Shown in pieces: positions 12,640 to 25,300 of a stretch of DNA of 64,000 bases. The translations under genes were made by a program, and so were the position numbers. The number at the start of each line of letters is the position of its first letter. Position 1 is the stretch's first letter. Origin of the DNA: Tamarix chinensis (taxonomy: Eukaryota > Streptophyta > Magnoliopsida > Caryophyllales > Tamaricaceae); contig CM060177.1 in assembly GCA_030549775.1 (NCBI GenBank), positions 70,663,638 to 70,727,637 of the forward strand, in the 5' to 3' direction. The notes under the pieces are model-generated. The model was not told where the DNA came from. It saw only the letters and a list, made by a program, of their open reading frames with translations, and made no database searches.

Positions 12640-13740
12640 ATGACCAGCTTGACAAACCATTTGATGGCTTTAGGTCTAATGGTCAAAAATAAAGGAGTAA
12701 CATCGGTTTCATTTGTTAAGAAGAAGGATGGAAGCTTGAGTTTAGGCATCGACAACCGCGGATTGAATCATGTTATGGTGAAGAACTATTATCCATTACC
12801 TTATATTAACAATTTAATTGAACAACTCAAAGGTGCCATAGTGGTCTCTAATATTGATCTTTAGTCAAGTTATCATTAGTTGAGAATCATTAATTACGAC
12901 ATTCGAAAGATGACATTTTAGATTAGATATGTCTAGTACGACTTCATTTTAATGCCTTTCGGACTTATTAATGTGCTAGCACCATTCATAATTTTCATCA
13001 ACAAAATTTGCCGATAGTTTTTGGATTAGTTCACTTTGGTCTTCATCCACGATATCCTATTTAATCAAGTAACTTAGAGGAATATAAAAAATATCTAAGA
13101 CACATATTGGTACTTTTGAAATCACATCACGTATATAACAAGCTTTCGTAGTGCGTGCACATGTAATTTTAGAGGAAGATATGTTAGTAGATTCTTCTAT
13201 ATTTGGGTAGTTTTTTAATGGCTAGTACCAACATCCATCAAGGAGTTGAGCAATTTTCTAGGATTGCCAACTATTATCTTAGATTTGTCATAGATTTCTC
13301 TAAGATACCTTCTTCATTGGCTTATTTGCTGAAGAAGGCTATACGTTTATAGTTAGATGAGAAGTGTAGCGAAACCATTTGATTAGATGGGTTTGAAGTT
13401 TATAGCAACATTTCTATGCAACGATTAGAATGCGTGTTTTTTTTAGCAACATAGAGTAGTGGATTTTTCTTCTCGATAATTTAAGCTATATGAGTAGAAC
13501 TATTGAACACATGATTCAGAACTAGTCATAGTGGTTTTTTCTTTGAGGATTTGGAGGCATTATCTCTATGGTGTCTAGTGTAAGTTTTATACTCATTATA
13601 GAGCCAGAAGCATATTTTTACTTAGTGAGAGTTGAATTTGAGAAGACACTAATTATTAGAATTAGTTATGGATTATGGCCTAGAGTTAACCTACCATGAG
13701 GGTAAGGTTCATATAGTTGGATATGCTTTTAGGTGAAAGA
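12640..13740 (+). pseudogene. Chromovirus pol fragment: RT and RNase H
   Basis: The open piece 12640-12864 has the RT block [19 protein letters not shown] followed by [19 protein letters not shown], typical of Tekay/Del-type Ty3/gypsy RT. It continues with frame changes: an FILMPFGLIN box near 12945-12975, an FIHDIL active-site-like box at about 13040 where YIDD would lie, an RNase H region from 13330, and ends in a TYHEG motif near 13690. No integrase follows. The sequence passes within about 30 bases into a minisatellite. Stops are frequent and often replace Trp or Gln. The element's gag, protease and integrase are absent. Confidence 0.8.
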
Positions 13741-13754
13741 CAACATCTTTAGAT

Positions 13755-14750
13755 AGAAATATTGGAAATAAAGGGTAAAATGGTAATTTTAAAAATAAAG
13801 GGTAAAATGGGAATTTTGGAAGCAAAGGGTAAAAAGGTAATTTTAGAATAAAAGGGTAAAATGGTAATTTTAGGAGTAAAGGGTAAAATGGTAATTTTGG
13901 GAAGTTAAGGATATTATGGTAATTTTGTAAGTAAAGGGCAAAATGGTAATTTGTAAGTAAAAGGGTATTATGGTAATTTTGGAGGTTAAGGGTATTATAA
14001 TAATTTTGTAAGTAAAAGGATAAAATGGTAATTTGTAAGTAAAAGAGGAAATGTTAATCATAATAACGAAGAAGGGCATTTCGATAATTATAATAATAGA
14101 GACAAACATTCTAGTTATTATGATAATGGAGAAGGGAAATTTGGTAATTTAACCAACTAAAGGGTAATTTGGTAATTTTGATAATGGAAAAGGGTATTTT
14201 GGTAATTAAGATAATAAAGAAGGGTAATTTGGTAATTTTGATAACAGAGAAGGGAAGTCTGGTAATTATGATAAATAGAGAATGGCAATTTAGTAATTTA
14301 ACAAACTAATGGGTAATTTGGTAATTATGATAAGGGGAAGGGCACTTAAGTAATTTAACCAACTAAATGGTAATTTGGTAATTTTGATAATAGAGAATGG
14401 TAGGTTCGTAATTATGATAATGGAGAGAGGCAATTTGGTCATTATGATAATAGGGAAGGGCAATTCGGTAATTTAACCAACTAAAGGGTAAATTGGTAAT
14501 TATGATAATGGAGAAGGGCAATTTGTAACCAACTAAAGGGAAAATTGGTAATTATGGTAAATGGAGAAGGAGAACTTGGTAATTTAACCAACTAAAGGGT
14601 AAATTAGTAATTATGATAATGGAGAAGGGCATTTTGGTAATTATGATAGTGAAGAAGGGTAATTTGGTAATTTGACAACTAAAGGGCAATCTGTTAATTA
14701 TAATAAAGGAGAAGGGCAATTTGGTAATCTATATAACTAAATGAAAATAT
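13755..14750 (+). repeat. Minisatellite, 27-bp units changing to about 30-bp units
   Basis: GGG anchors fall at 13773, 13800, 13827, 13854, 13881, 13908, 13936, 13963, 13990 and 14017, a period of 27 bp with one step of 28. The unit core is GGGTAAAATGGTAATTTT. From about 14130 the unit becomes about 30 bp (anchors 14134, 14162, 14192, 14222, 14252) with 'ataatggagaagggcaattt' type cores and interspersed 'ttaaccaactaaa' linkers. The minus-strand open frame at 13870-14109 is a by-product of the repeat. Confidence 0.9.
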
Positions 14751-16575
14751 GATAAGTGTAACAACAAGAAGGGTAATATGTTAAATTGGCAAGTAAAAAA
14801 GGGATGAGTTACTAATTATACAAGCTAGGGGCAAGTCAGTAATTGGTATCTAACATGTTGATGGGATAATGAAGTTTCATAATAAGACACAAGTAACACT
14901 GAATAGTAAGATGACGGTATTTGATAATTAGTAAGTATCACAAAAACGAATCTTGAATCGGAATTGGATGAGAATATGATGGCCTTAATGATTCCTCTAT
15001 GTTATCTTAGATAACTGTATGAATAAGGAATACCTACTGATATCAAAATGATTGAAAGTGAATAAGTATCTGATTGTTGTGCTTTTCGTGATCACCTTAA
15101 ATTAAGACACTAATAATTAAAGTAAAAGACTTCAAGATCGGGAATGGTGGCTCTTTAGGGGTTGCTACCCTAAATACTTGGTTTAGCCCACAATTATTCT
15201 GGTATTTGCTAGTGTGCTTTTGTGCCCCAGCCAGGTCCTATATCTTACTTTATCTAGTTCTACAAACCTATTTAGGGCATATGCATACTTATGGATTATG
15301 TGTCCTTGTCCATAGGGTATTGTTTAGCTTTATGCACGAGTTCGACCAGGTACATTTGCGTCCCTGGGTTGATGGTTGAAGGGTACTAAGTAGCTTATAT
15401 GTACCAATATGACCAGTGTATCTTTATGTCCTAGGATCTTGATCTCCCTATCAAGGTAGATAAATGGAATTGTTATACTGATTAAAAAGGAAAAACATTA
15501 ATTGTGAAAGTGAAATACTAATGAACCGAGCCTAGTTGAATTATATTATGAGTATCATTCCACCAGTTATAATAGTGGCCCAGAGCATTTTGCCCTAGAA
15601 GATGTTTATGAGTATCGATCAATCGGATATAATAGTGGCCCAGGTGCGTGTTGCCTGGATGATGGTTATATATATTCTGGTCCACCCGCTATATTAGTGG
15701 GGGTCTCGAGCACAATAAATTTGATTTGGTTGTGAATAAATTATGGAAAATACTAATCACTTATAGTGGAACCACAAGTGAGTCATGGCTATACTGGTTC
15801 ATCGGTGAATAATAGTGGCTAGGAGCGTTCTACCCTGGAGACCGGTCTAGGAGCATTTTCCCTTTATGTATTTCGGTCCATCGGCTATAATAGTGTGGTT
15901 CTCGCACTCACATGGATATTTATAATCCAAAATGATTGATTAATGATGGAATAATGGCTTAAGGCCCAAAAGTATTGATTGTTCATTATGGCCTATTAAT
16001 ATATGATTGACTTGTTAAGTATGTGAATGTATGAAAGTAAATATTATGTATGCACCTTTCATTATGTATGTATGTAGCGTTGTATCATGTGTTGCATTGC
16101 TGGTCTGTTTTTAAGTGTGTCTTAAAGGGTTACTCAGTACCATAATACTGAAGGGTTCTATTCATGGAGGCCTTGACTATTCAATGGGCAATGTCCCTTG
16201 TAGGTCATTTTCAGGTGCTATTCAAGTGGGCCTCTAAGAAAGAGTGTAAGGAACTATCCAAAAAGTCCTAGGGTTGTACTCTTTCTCTTTTAAATTCCTA
16301 TTTTTAATGTAATCGCTGTTTTGTAGCCACCATTGGTGGGTTCTATTCTTTTAAACAGTTTACTATGCTAATATGATTTAAATATGTATGAGTTTCTCGT
16401 AAATTGTATTTTTCTCTTTTAGCCTTAGCACTTGGTACTGGAACGGTAGGAGTGAACAGGTCTAGTACTAAGTGTGGCGGTAACATCCCCATAATTCACA
16501 TTTTTGTTATTCTAATTCCACTAATTATTTTAATAAAATGAAGATTTTTTAGTAGTGAATTTCGGGGGTGTTACA
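14751..16575 (+). mobile_element. LTR 3' part, chromovirus-like
   Basis: Ends with GGGGGTGTTACA at 16564-16575, the terminus shared by most LTRs here. Just before it is the conserved block with 'actggaacggtaggagtgaa' and TGTGGCGGTAACATCCCC (16434-16490), also at 39486-39560. 15100-15430 is the reverse-orientation counterpart of 31000-31340. The 5' limit is unclear. The preceding minisatellite may belong to this LTR. Confidence 0.7.
15541..15910 (+). repeat. LTR hairpin-tag array
   Basis: Repeated units of a 'ccacc.g.tataatagtgg' motif followed by a small inverted repeat. One copy at 15640-15658 has CCAGG and CCTGG arms. Five tags are visible at about 15560, 15625, 15685, 15805 and 15880. Confidence 0.75.
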
Positions 16576-17308
16576 AAAAATTAGAGAGAACCTCTATTTT
16601 TCTCAACTAAAGGAAGAAAAGGGGGAAATGGAAGGTTGCTCAACACTTGGTGAAATTTTCACAAGGCCAAAAGAGAAGAGGAAAAGATCACAAGTGAAGA
16701 ATGGGAATGGATCAGAAATGAGGAGTACAGAAGTAAGGTTGGTCAATATACTTTGGGAAAAAGGGATGAGATTGGGTAAGCTAGGATGTGAGAGCTGACT
16801 TGATGGGGTGGTAGGGATTGAGTGCATTAAGAAATGGGAATGGTAGTGGATTGGAAAGTCAAGGAAGGAGGTATAAAGTTAATATCACATCCCTACCTGC
16901 CATAAAAGAGGGGGAGAGGTGAGGGAGAAGAAAAAGGGGAAGTTTGCATTTAAAATTAGATTTTTGGGAAAATTTTGCTCATTAAAATTATGTAATGATC
17001 TATTTTTTTGTGAAAGTAATACTATATGCCCCAAAACATGCATATTATCATAATTGGACTCAAATCTAAAATTTTCATAATCTTTAGATTGAAATTTGAA
17101 TTAAAATAAGAAATGGATTTAAAATCATAGGCAAACCTATCGATCGGTTTATGTAAACCAGTCGACTAATTTGTTCAGAACAAGAATGTTAATTTTTCCA
17201 GCACACCAGCAGATTGATCTGTAAAGTCCAATTGAAAATAAAACTCATTTATTTTATATCAACATTATTATAAATACAATGTTAATGATTTTGGGAAGGG
17301 GTATTACA
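16576..17308 (-). mobile_element. Start (U3 side) of a minus-strand 3' LTR
   Basis: On the minus strand the sequence starts TGTAATACCCC (plus GGGGTATTACA, 17298-17308), the canonical LTR start of this window. It then passes through a GATCGAT/GTCGAC motif (17130-17230) and a pyrimidine-rich leader (purine-rich on plus, 16600-16950). It is cut at 16575 by the end of the plus-strand LTR. The two overlapping open frames at 16568-16827 lie in the purine-rich leader and are not genes. Confidence 0.7.
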
Positions 17309-17353
17309 CTCTCCCACCAAAGAGTCAAGAAGGATAAGCTTAGTCAGAGGTAC
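17309..17353 (-). promoter_or_regulatory. Polypurine tract and internal remnant of the minus-strand element
   Basis: Read on minus, 'ggtgggagag' directly precedes TGTAATACCCC, as expected for a polypurine tract at a 3' LTR. Only 45 bp of internal sequence is left before the next LTR begins on the plus strand. Confidence 0.6.
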
Positions 17354-18229
17354 TACAATACCCCATATTTTTTAAATCTAATTTTATTAAGCCTAATGAT
17401 TTTATTAGCGCAATTTTATGTAAATATTTAATTATTTTCATTTCGATTCATTTTATGGATTTATCAAAGATTTCGACTTCATATTTGAATTTAATTAATC
17501 GTTGTTGTTGCGGCCATTCTAGATAAATTCGTTCACGACTATGATTTTATTCTATTCTTATGATTTTGATTTTCGATTAAAAATATGTATTCCTCTTCTT
17601 TCTTGTATTTTGATTTTTAATATTTTGGATTTGTTTTCGATTATAACTTCATCGTGTGATTACGACTTTACTTTGGGGTTATATTTCATTAACAAAATAT
17701 ATTATTTAAATTATAGAATTTCTATTTAAATAGTTAAATTTATTTTAATGATTTTATCCGTAGAAAATATCTCTGACTTTAAATTTATTCGTTTCTGGAA
17801 ATCGTTAATATTTTTCAGGAAGTTTTAAATTAAAAAGATGTTTGAAACTTGTTTATGAATTTCTTTCCGAAATTAATTTTCTTCCGTTTTACGCTTTTTG
17901 ATTTACAAAAAATGGTTTAAGAAATTATTGAAATTAATCTTGACTTGTTAAAATTTGTCTTAAATATTTTCTTATATGCTTTCAAATATTTTTGAGGTCT
18001 CATAATATATTTTTGTTGACAAATTTTTCAATATAAAATTTTTCATTTGTTGACAAATTTTTCAAAAACATTCCCGAAATTCTTTATGTAGCTCGTATAT
18101 CAATTTTAAGCCTTCGGATCCTTTAAAAATAATTTTTATTGAATAAAATTTAGATAAAATCTTCCAATAAGAATTTTTGATATCTAGTAATTTATTTTAT
18201 ACTTGTATTTGTAATAAAAAAATTAAAAA

Positions 18230-18600
18230 AAAACCCAACCCGACTGGTACCGACCCCCCCTCTTCTTTCCCATTTCTCTCTTCTTCTCTCCTTTCTTTTC
18301 TCTTCTCTTTCTTGACTGCTCCTGACCTTTGCTCCTTGTTTGCAGCCGCAAGCCCCAACCTCCTCCTTCTCCCCAGCTACGTCCTCCTTGCTTCGCCCTG
18401 TTGGCCGGCCTCCAATCAGCTGCCACCGTAGCCAGCCGCCGAAGCAGCGCAGCAACAGCCACCGAACGCTGCAGCAGCGACGTGCAGCAACGCAGACTGC
18501 ACCGCCATCGTCCATTCACCGGCGAGCATTGCTGACAGCCAGCGAGCCACCCCCGACCTCCGGCGAAACTTCTCCGGCCATCCCTTGTCCCGATTCATTG
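18230..18600 (+). promoter_or_regulatory. GC-rich, pyrimidine-biased LTR leader region
   Basis: A TCTTCTC-type tract passes into a CpG-rich stretch (ccgccgaagcagcgcagc at 18435) and then AAACCCTAA at 18627-18635, a telo-box-like motif common in plant leaders. The same block occurs at 23310-23700 in the partner LTR. It is probably the transcribed leader of the LTR promoter. A 'tataaatt' at 18613 is not kept in the partner and is not called. Confidence 0.5.
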
Positions 18601-20529
18601 ATTTTTGTTTGGTATAAATTTCTAAAAAACCCTAACATTGATTTGATTAATTGAGTATGAATTAGCTTATGAAAAGCTAAATTGATTTTTTGATTATGTA
18701 TATATATGTTGTATGATTTATTTAGAGTAGTTGATTGTAGTGTATTTGAATGATTTGTAAAAATCGGATTTTTGGTCGGGTTATGTCCGACTTTTTCAGA
18801 TTCGCCCGATTTGGTGATTTTGGATAAATTGATTATACAATACATTTTAAAATGTATCTAATTTCATGTCGAAAACGTCAATTTGAGAAATTTACGCAGA
18901 ATCAATTGAAATTTGATTCCTAGGTCAAAATTCATATGTAATGAAATAGGGTCGTATAATTGAGTCGTTCCGCTCAATTGATTTTATAATATCTTTTAAA
19001 ATGTATTTAATTTCATATCGGGAGTGTTGATTTGGGAAAATTGTGCGCAATTGATCAAAATTAAATTTTTAGGTCAAAACTCTTGCGGGCCTAATAATTT
19101 ATATTAGAATATATTTAATTACATTTCTGAACCATCAATTTATATATTTTAGCAAGAATTGATCGGATTTGTATTCTGGGCTCAAAAACCATAATTGTGC
19201 TAAATTGGGTATTTCTTTTATTGGTTTTGAGCAATTGATTTTACGATATGTTATAAAATATGTCTAATTGCATTTCTAAACATTTGATTTAAATAAATTA
19301 ATAGAATTTAACCGAATTGTATTTTCGGGCCTAAAACCGTAGATTTCAAGTGAAATTATGAAATTGATCCTATGTATAATTGTTTTTCTAAAATTAAATT
19401 TATAGAAACAGTTGAAATGATCCTAATTGCATTCTAATACCTTTAATTGGAATTAATTAACTCAAATTACCTAAGTTTGTGCCATGGGCTTCAAAACCCT
19501 AATTTCGAAAACGGATTGTCTTGAATTGACTAATCGGAAGATTGTTTTATTAAAATTGATTATCTAGATTTATTTAAAATCAGTTTAATAGTACTCTTAA
19601 GCTATCAATTTGAGATAATAAAAGTTAATTAGTCGGTTTGTAGTCCGAATATTAAAATCCCTAATTTGTCGGATATGATTTTATAAAATTAATTGTGCTA
19701 TGTGTCTTTTATCTAATCGATTTCTATCTTTAGGTTTTAAATCATTTGAATTGTGTTTTAATCTAATCGGTTTGGATTTGGTCCTATGCAAATGGGTGGT
19801 TTACCTATTTAATTGTAAAACCTAATGAATAAGTCATTTTTGATAAATTAACTTATAATCGATTATTCTTTCTCAGGTTTTCCAAATTTATTTAAAATGT
19901 CTCAAGTGATATGTGTGTTAATCTGATTTGATTTATATTTAATCTTAAATCTTAATAGAGCTATGCTCTTGAGTCCTATGTTTTGGACACATTTTCCAAG
20001 AAAGATCGTTTGTGTCCGTTTGCGTTTATTTAATTAGAATATGTGAATTATTAATTGATAAGATAGTTTCTAACCTAGTTTCTATTTCTATCGGCGATCT
20101 AGGAAAACTTCCTCGTGGATTGTCGAGCTTTTGATATTTCTCCCTCTTTCTCAATTTGCTTAGCTAGCCTCGGATTTAGGTAAGTCATTACTTACCTTTA
20201 CTTATGGCGGAATTTGGATGTATGTCTGCTTGAAGTGGAAGGTGATAAGTATGCCTATTGATTATTTAATCCTGTCAAGTGTATGTTGTGTTCTATGTGG
20301 TAATTGCATATATGTACGAATTTATAGCCTCAATACAAATGTGTGTTAATATGACACTTGAATATGGTATGCATTTGAGTATGTGAAAGTTTGAGTATGG
20401 ATTTGAAACTATTTGATAACTTATGTTGTATCCTTATGTCATGGAATTATTCATATGGGCCTGATTTATGGTAGGTTAAAATCCTTGAATAAGATACTAA
20501 TAATTTAAAGTGAGAGATCACATGAGTTG

Positions 20530-21035
20530 GGCCGAGGTGTAGAGTCCATTCCACCAGACGATAATATTAGCTCAGGTGTCCTGTCCCTGAGAGGTGATTC
20601 AAGCCGTTCCACTAGTTCAAAATAGTGGCTCAAGAGCGTTTTGCCCTGAGAGGTGTAGGATCCTTTCAACTGGATGATAATAGTGGCTCATGTTTCCTAT
20701 CCCTAAGAGGTGCTTTAGTCCATTCCACTGGATTAAGAATAGTGGGGCCCTATACTCAGCGTGAATAAGAATATGATATGAGATAAGTGATGAATAAGAC
20801 ACTAATAATTTAAACTAGAATATTATGTGAGTCAAGACAAGGTGTAGGGTCCGTTCCACTGGACGATAATAGTGGCTCAAGTGTCCTGTCCCTGAGAGGT
20901 GAATTCAGAATAGTGGCTCGGGAGCGTTTTTCCCTGAGAGGTGTAGGATCCGTTCCACCGGATGATAATAGTGGCTTAGGTGTATTGTCCCTGAGAGGTG
21001 CTTCAGACCTTCCCACTGGTTTAAGAATAGTGGGG
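20530..21035 (+). repeat. LTR hairpin-tag array, two sub-blocks
   Basis: Two sub-blocks of tags, each opened by a 'taagacactaataattta'-type spacer and closed by 'agaatagtggg'. The hairpin 20571-20591 has perfect CTCAGG/CCTGAG arms around a 9-base loop. Small minus-strand frames here (20617-20802, 20810-21043) only reflect the repeat. Confidence 0.8.
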
Positions 21036-21865
21036 TCCTTCAACTCATTGTAAATAAATAAAATAGGATGTAATAATAATTATCATTGGATTGTTGGATT
21101 GGTGTTACTTAGCATGCGATCGTGATTTCTTGTACGCTTGTATCTTATGTGCTATCTTGTCTAGTAATGTAAAAATAAGTATGAATCTGTGACCCTATGT
21201 TATATTGTATGTAATACATGTATAATTGAGCATGAGAATTGTAAGATGTAGTCTTTTATATCTTATGTGTTTCATGTTTCCTTCCCTGAGTTGGGTGGTC
21301 TTGATTTACTCAATACCAGACCCATACTGATGCTACCTTGGTTGAATGGGTCCTATGATGATCCACTGATGGTGGAGAGCAGACCACTTGTGCAGGTTTG
21401 AGTTCGAATATTGTATTTGGGTGGAGAGCTTGACTTGAGAGAGTAGGCAATCCGGAATTTGATCCGTCGGGTTTTATCTTGTTTAATTGTGTTCATCTTT
21501 GGAAGTTACAAGTGTTGTATTTAAAACTTCAAGGGTATTTTAATTGAATTTCAATTTCTCATACTCTGATAAGCTTTTAAAATTTGGCTTTATTTCACAT
21601 GTTTCGCTGATTCATTTAGCAATGATTTTATTTAGTGAATTTATTCACTTGGCATATACCTGTGGATATCTCCTTGTGGGATTTTATCCTCACGGCATGA
21701 ATGTTTGAAATTTTGTTTGACAAGTTTTAGCCTTGCATCTAGCATGAGATAAATGGTGGACATTTATCTCGTGTTAGATGTGGCGGTAACATTCCCCAAA
21801 TTCTATTCTACCTTTCGCTTTATTCTTTCAATTTTTTTTTAAGAGTGAATTTTGGGGGTGTTACA

Positions 21866-22240
21866 AGTACAATATATAGTACTAGATTTTAGACTATGTG
21901 GGTGAAGTTGTTTATCGCTTAACTCAACTAATGGAGTTATCGTGTGTGCACAATGTCTTCGACATATCACAGTTGGGGAAGTACGTAGGAGATCCTTCAA
22001 ACATTATTTGACCAGAGTCACTAGAGCTTAATGATTCTTTCATTTATAATGGACGACTAGCTAGTATCCTCCACACAAAGATAAAAGAGACACGTATGAA
22101 GACTATCCTCGCAGTAAAAGTTCTTTAGTCATGGCATGGTACAAAGGAGGTTACGTAGGAGGCTGAGGAAGAAATTTCAGCCAAGTACCTAGAGTTAATT
22201 TCCTATTTTGTTGGCTTATTTGTAATCCTTCATCTTTAAG
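21866..22240 (+). pseudogene. C-terminal end of chromovirus pol (after integrase)
   Basis: This is the last part of a Tekay/Del-like polyprotein, covering the end of integrase and the chromodomain-like tail that helps choose insertion sites. Visible motifs in one frame: VGEVVYRLTQL (start), CVHNVFDISQLGKYVGDPSN, then ILAVKVL and an E-rich EEEISAKYLEL end. Stops interrupt it. Two of them are TAG where the family has Trp: after ILAVKVL, and after KEVT. It starts right at the end of the 5' LTR, so gag, protease, RT, RNase H and most of integrase are deleted, and no primer-binding site follows the LTR. Confidence 0.75.
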
Positions 22241-22340
22241 GTGGTATGAACCCTTTTTTCATGAATGTGAATGTGATGTGTGTTTTACCATATGTGTAGT
22301 AATGTGATTGTTTTGTTATCGGTTTTGGGGACATAGCATC

Positions 22341-22356
22341 TTTAAGGGGGTAGTGT
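22341..22356 (+). promoter_or_regulatory. Polypurine tract before the 3' LTR
   Basis: 'aaggggg' followed by 'tagtgt' lies immediately before TGTAAAACCCC. The same layout occurs at 48321-48336. Confidence 0.7.
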
Positions 22357-25300
22357 TGTAAAACCCCGTATTATTGAAAAATGTTGAATAGGAATATTTG
22401 TCAAATTTTTGACATTTGATTTAATGTTTTGATTTAGTTTGCTTTAATATTTGATTTGAAATAAGGTTTGAAAAATGGAGTTATAGAGTTTTTTCAGGTT
22501 AATCGATCGACGAGTTACATGAACCGATCGACTGATTTGTTGTTTCAGGAAAATGGGTTTTCTCAACTAAATTAATTGACTTGTTCTAAAACTAATCCAT
22601 TAGTTTTATAGAACGGTTGACTAGTAGACCCAAACCAATAAACTAGTTTGTATTCATATGATTTTGATCTTCGGTTAAAAATATGTATTTCCGTTCTTTC
22701 TCGTATTTTGATTTTTATATTTTGGATTTTTTTTATTATAACTCCGTCGTATGATTACGACTTTATTTTGGAGTTATATTTCTTTAATAAAATATATTAT
22801 TTAAAATATAGAATTTCAATTTAAATAGTTAAATTTATTTTAATGATTTTATCTGTAGAAAATATGTCCCACTTCAAATTTATTTGTTTCCGGAAATCAT
22901 TAATATTTTCAAAAAGTTTTAAATTAAAGAGATTTTTGGAGCTTATTTATTAATTTCTTTCAGAAATAAATTTTCTTCCGTTTCATGCTTTTTAGTTTGC
23001 GAAAAACCGATTTTAGAAATTATTTAAATTAGTCTCAATTTATTAGAATTTGATTTAAATATTTTCTTATATGTTTTTAAATAATTTTTTGAGGGCTTAT
23101 AATGTATTTCCGTAAATAATATAAATTTTTACGTTCGTTGGTAAATTATTCCGAAATTCTTTATATTACTTTTTTATTAATTTTAAGCCTTCGGATTGTT
23201 TCGAAATAAATTTTAGATAAAATTCTTCCAATAATAAGTTTTGATATTTAGTATTTTATTTTGTACATGTATTTTAAAAAAAAAAGATTAGACGGTGCCC
23301 CGACCGACCCCCCCCCCTCATCTTTCCATTTTCTCTCTTCTCTCCTTTCTGTTCTCTTCCTCTTTCCCGCCGGTGCCCTATTCTCTACAGCCCTAGCCTC
23401 CCTCCTTCTCCTAGCTCCTCCATGCTAGCTAACCTCCAACCGTCGTTGGCCACAACTCCGATCGCCACTACTAGCCACCGCAAAGAGCAGTAGCTGCAAG
23501 TAGCCACAGCAGTAGCACCAACCAGCAGCAACCGCGCACAACAACAGTAACGTGCAGGTCGCACCGCTGCCGCCCGATCGCTGTCGATGTCTCCTAACCA
23601 CCGACGAGCTATCCCTGACCTCTGGCGAAGCTTCTCCAGCGTTCCCTTGTTCCGATTTGTTGATTTTTGTTTGGTGTACATTTCTGAAAACCCTAACATT
23701 GATTTGATAAATTGAGTATGAATTAGCTTATAATAAGCTAAATTGATTGTTTTGTTGTGTATAGATGTGTTGTAAGATTGATTTGGATATGTTAATTCTA
23801 TGGTTTATGTTGGAATTCTGGAAAATCAGATTTTTGGCCTAGTTATGCCCGAATTTTTCAGATTCACCCAATTTGGCAATTTTGGATAAATTGATTATAC
23901 AAGATATTTTAAAATGTATCTAATTTCATGTCAAAACCGTCAATTTGAGAAATTTATACAGAATTATCAGAATTTAATTCCTAAGTCAAAATTCGTGCGT
24001 CATGAAATTGGGTAGCATAATTGAGTTGTTTCACTCAATTGATTTTATAATATCATTGGAAATATACTTAATGTCATATCGGAAGTGTTGATTTGGGAAA
24101 ATTGTGCACAATTAATCAAAATTAATTTTTTAGGTCAAAACTCTTGCGGGACTAAATTGGATTGTGTAATCGGGTCATTTTATTCAATCGACTATATAAT
24201 TTATATTAGAATATATTTAATTACATTTCCGAACCATCCATTTATATATTTTAGCAAGAATTGATCGGATTTGTATTCCGGGCTCAAAAATCCTAATTAT
24301 GCTGAATTGGGTATTTCTTTTATTGGTTATGGGCAATTGATTATAAGATATTTTATAAAATATGTCTAATTATATTTCTAAACATTTAGTTTAAATAAAT
24401 TAATAGAACTCAACCGAATTGTATTTTCGGGCCTAAAACTCTAGATTCAAGTGAAATTATGAAATTGATCATTTGTATAATTTTTTTTTCTAAAATTAAA
24501 TTTATAGAAATAGTAAAAATGATCTTGATTGCATTTTAATACCTTTAATTGGAATTAGTTTATTTGAATTACCTGAGTTTGTGTCGTGGGCTTTAAAACA
24601 CTAATTTTGAAAACGGATCATCTTGAATTGGCTAATCGGAAGATTGTTTTGTTGAAATTGATTATCTAGATTTATTTAAAATTATTTTAATCATACTCTT
24701 AAGCTATCAATTTGAGATAATAAAAGTTAATTAGTCGGTTCGTAGCTCGAGCATTAAAAGCCCTTATTTGCTAGATTTGGTTTCATAAAATTGATTATGC
24801 TATGTGTCTTTTATCTAATCAATTTCTATGTTTAGGTTTTAAATCATTTGAATTATGCTTTAATATAATCGGTTTTGATTGATTCTATGCAAATGGTTGG
24901 TTTACGTATTTAGTTGTAAAACCAAATAAATAAGTCATTTTCGATAAATTAATTTATAATCGATTATTCTTTCTCGGGCTTTCAAAATTAATTTCAAATG
25001 TCCCAAGTGATATGTGTGTTAATCCGATTTGATTTATATTTAATCTTAAATCTTAATAGAGCTATGCTCTTGAGTCCTAGGTTATGGACACGTTTTCCAA
25101 GAAAGATTATTTGTGTCCCATTATATGAATTTAATTATAATAGGTGAATTATTGATCGATAAAATAGTTTCTAACCTAGTTTTGATTTCTATCGGCGATC
25201 TAGGAAAACTTTCTCGTGGATTGTCGAGCTTTCGATAGCTCGCTCTTTCTCAATTTGCTTAGCTAGCTTTGGATTTAGGTAAGTCACTACTTACCTTTAC

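Larger units (their letters stand above)
17354..21865 (+). mobile_element. 5' LTR of a pol-tail-only chromovirus element (about 4.5 kb)
   Basis: From about 17552 to its end this LTR is collinear with 22651-27033 and close to 90% identical by eye in the stretches I compared. It ends GGGGGTGTTACA at 21854-21865. The start (TACAATACCCC) is a mutated form of TGTAATACCCC. Landmarks in order: AT-rich U3, GC-rich pyrimidine-biased leader (18230-18600), AAACCCTAA at 18627-18635, long AT-rich stretch, 'ggcgatctagg' block (20092-20102), hairpin-tag array, TGTGGCGGTAACATTCCCC block and terminus. Compared with the other copy it lacks about 45 bp near 19100 (present at 24150-24195). It has no protein-coding content. 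The frames at 18177-18654 on both strands are leader by-products. Confidence 0.75.

Noticed and set aside
13870..14109. Minus-strand repetitive membrane-protein-like frame
   Set aside because: Translation of the 27/30-bp minisatellite.
18613..18620. TATAAATT as a promoter TATA box
   Set aside because: The partner LTR has 'tgtacatt' at the same place, and the position after the leader is wrong for a TATA box.
18177..18654. Overlapping open frames on both strands, some over 100 codons
   Set aside because: They lie in the GC-rich, pyrimidine-biased LTR leader. Frames are open on both strands because of composition, have no domain, and are not maintained in the partner LTR at 23385-23699.
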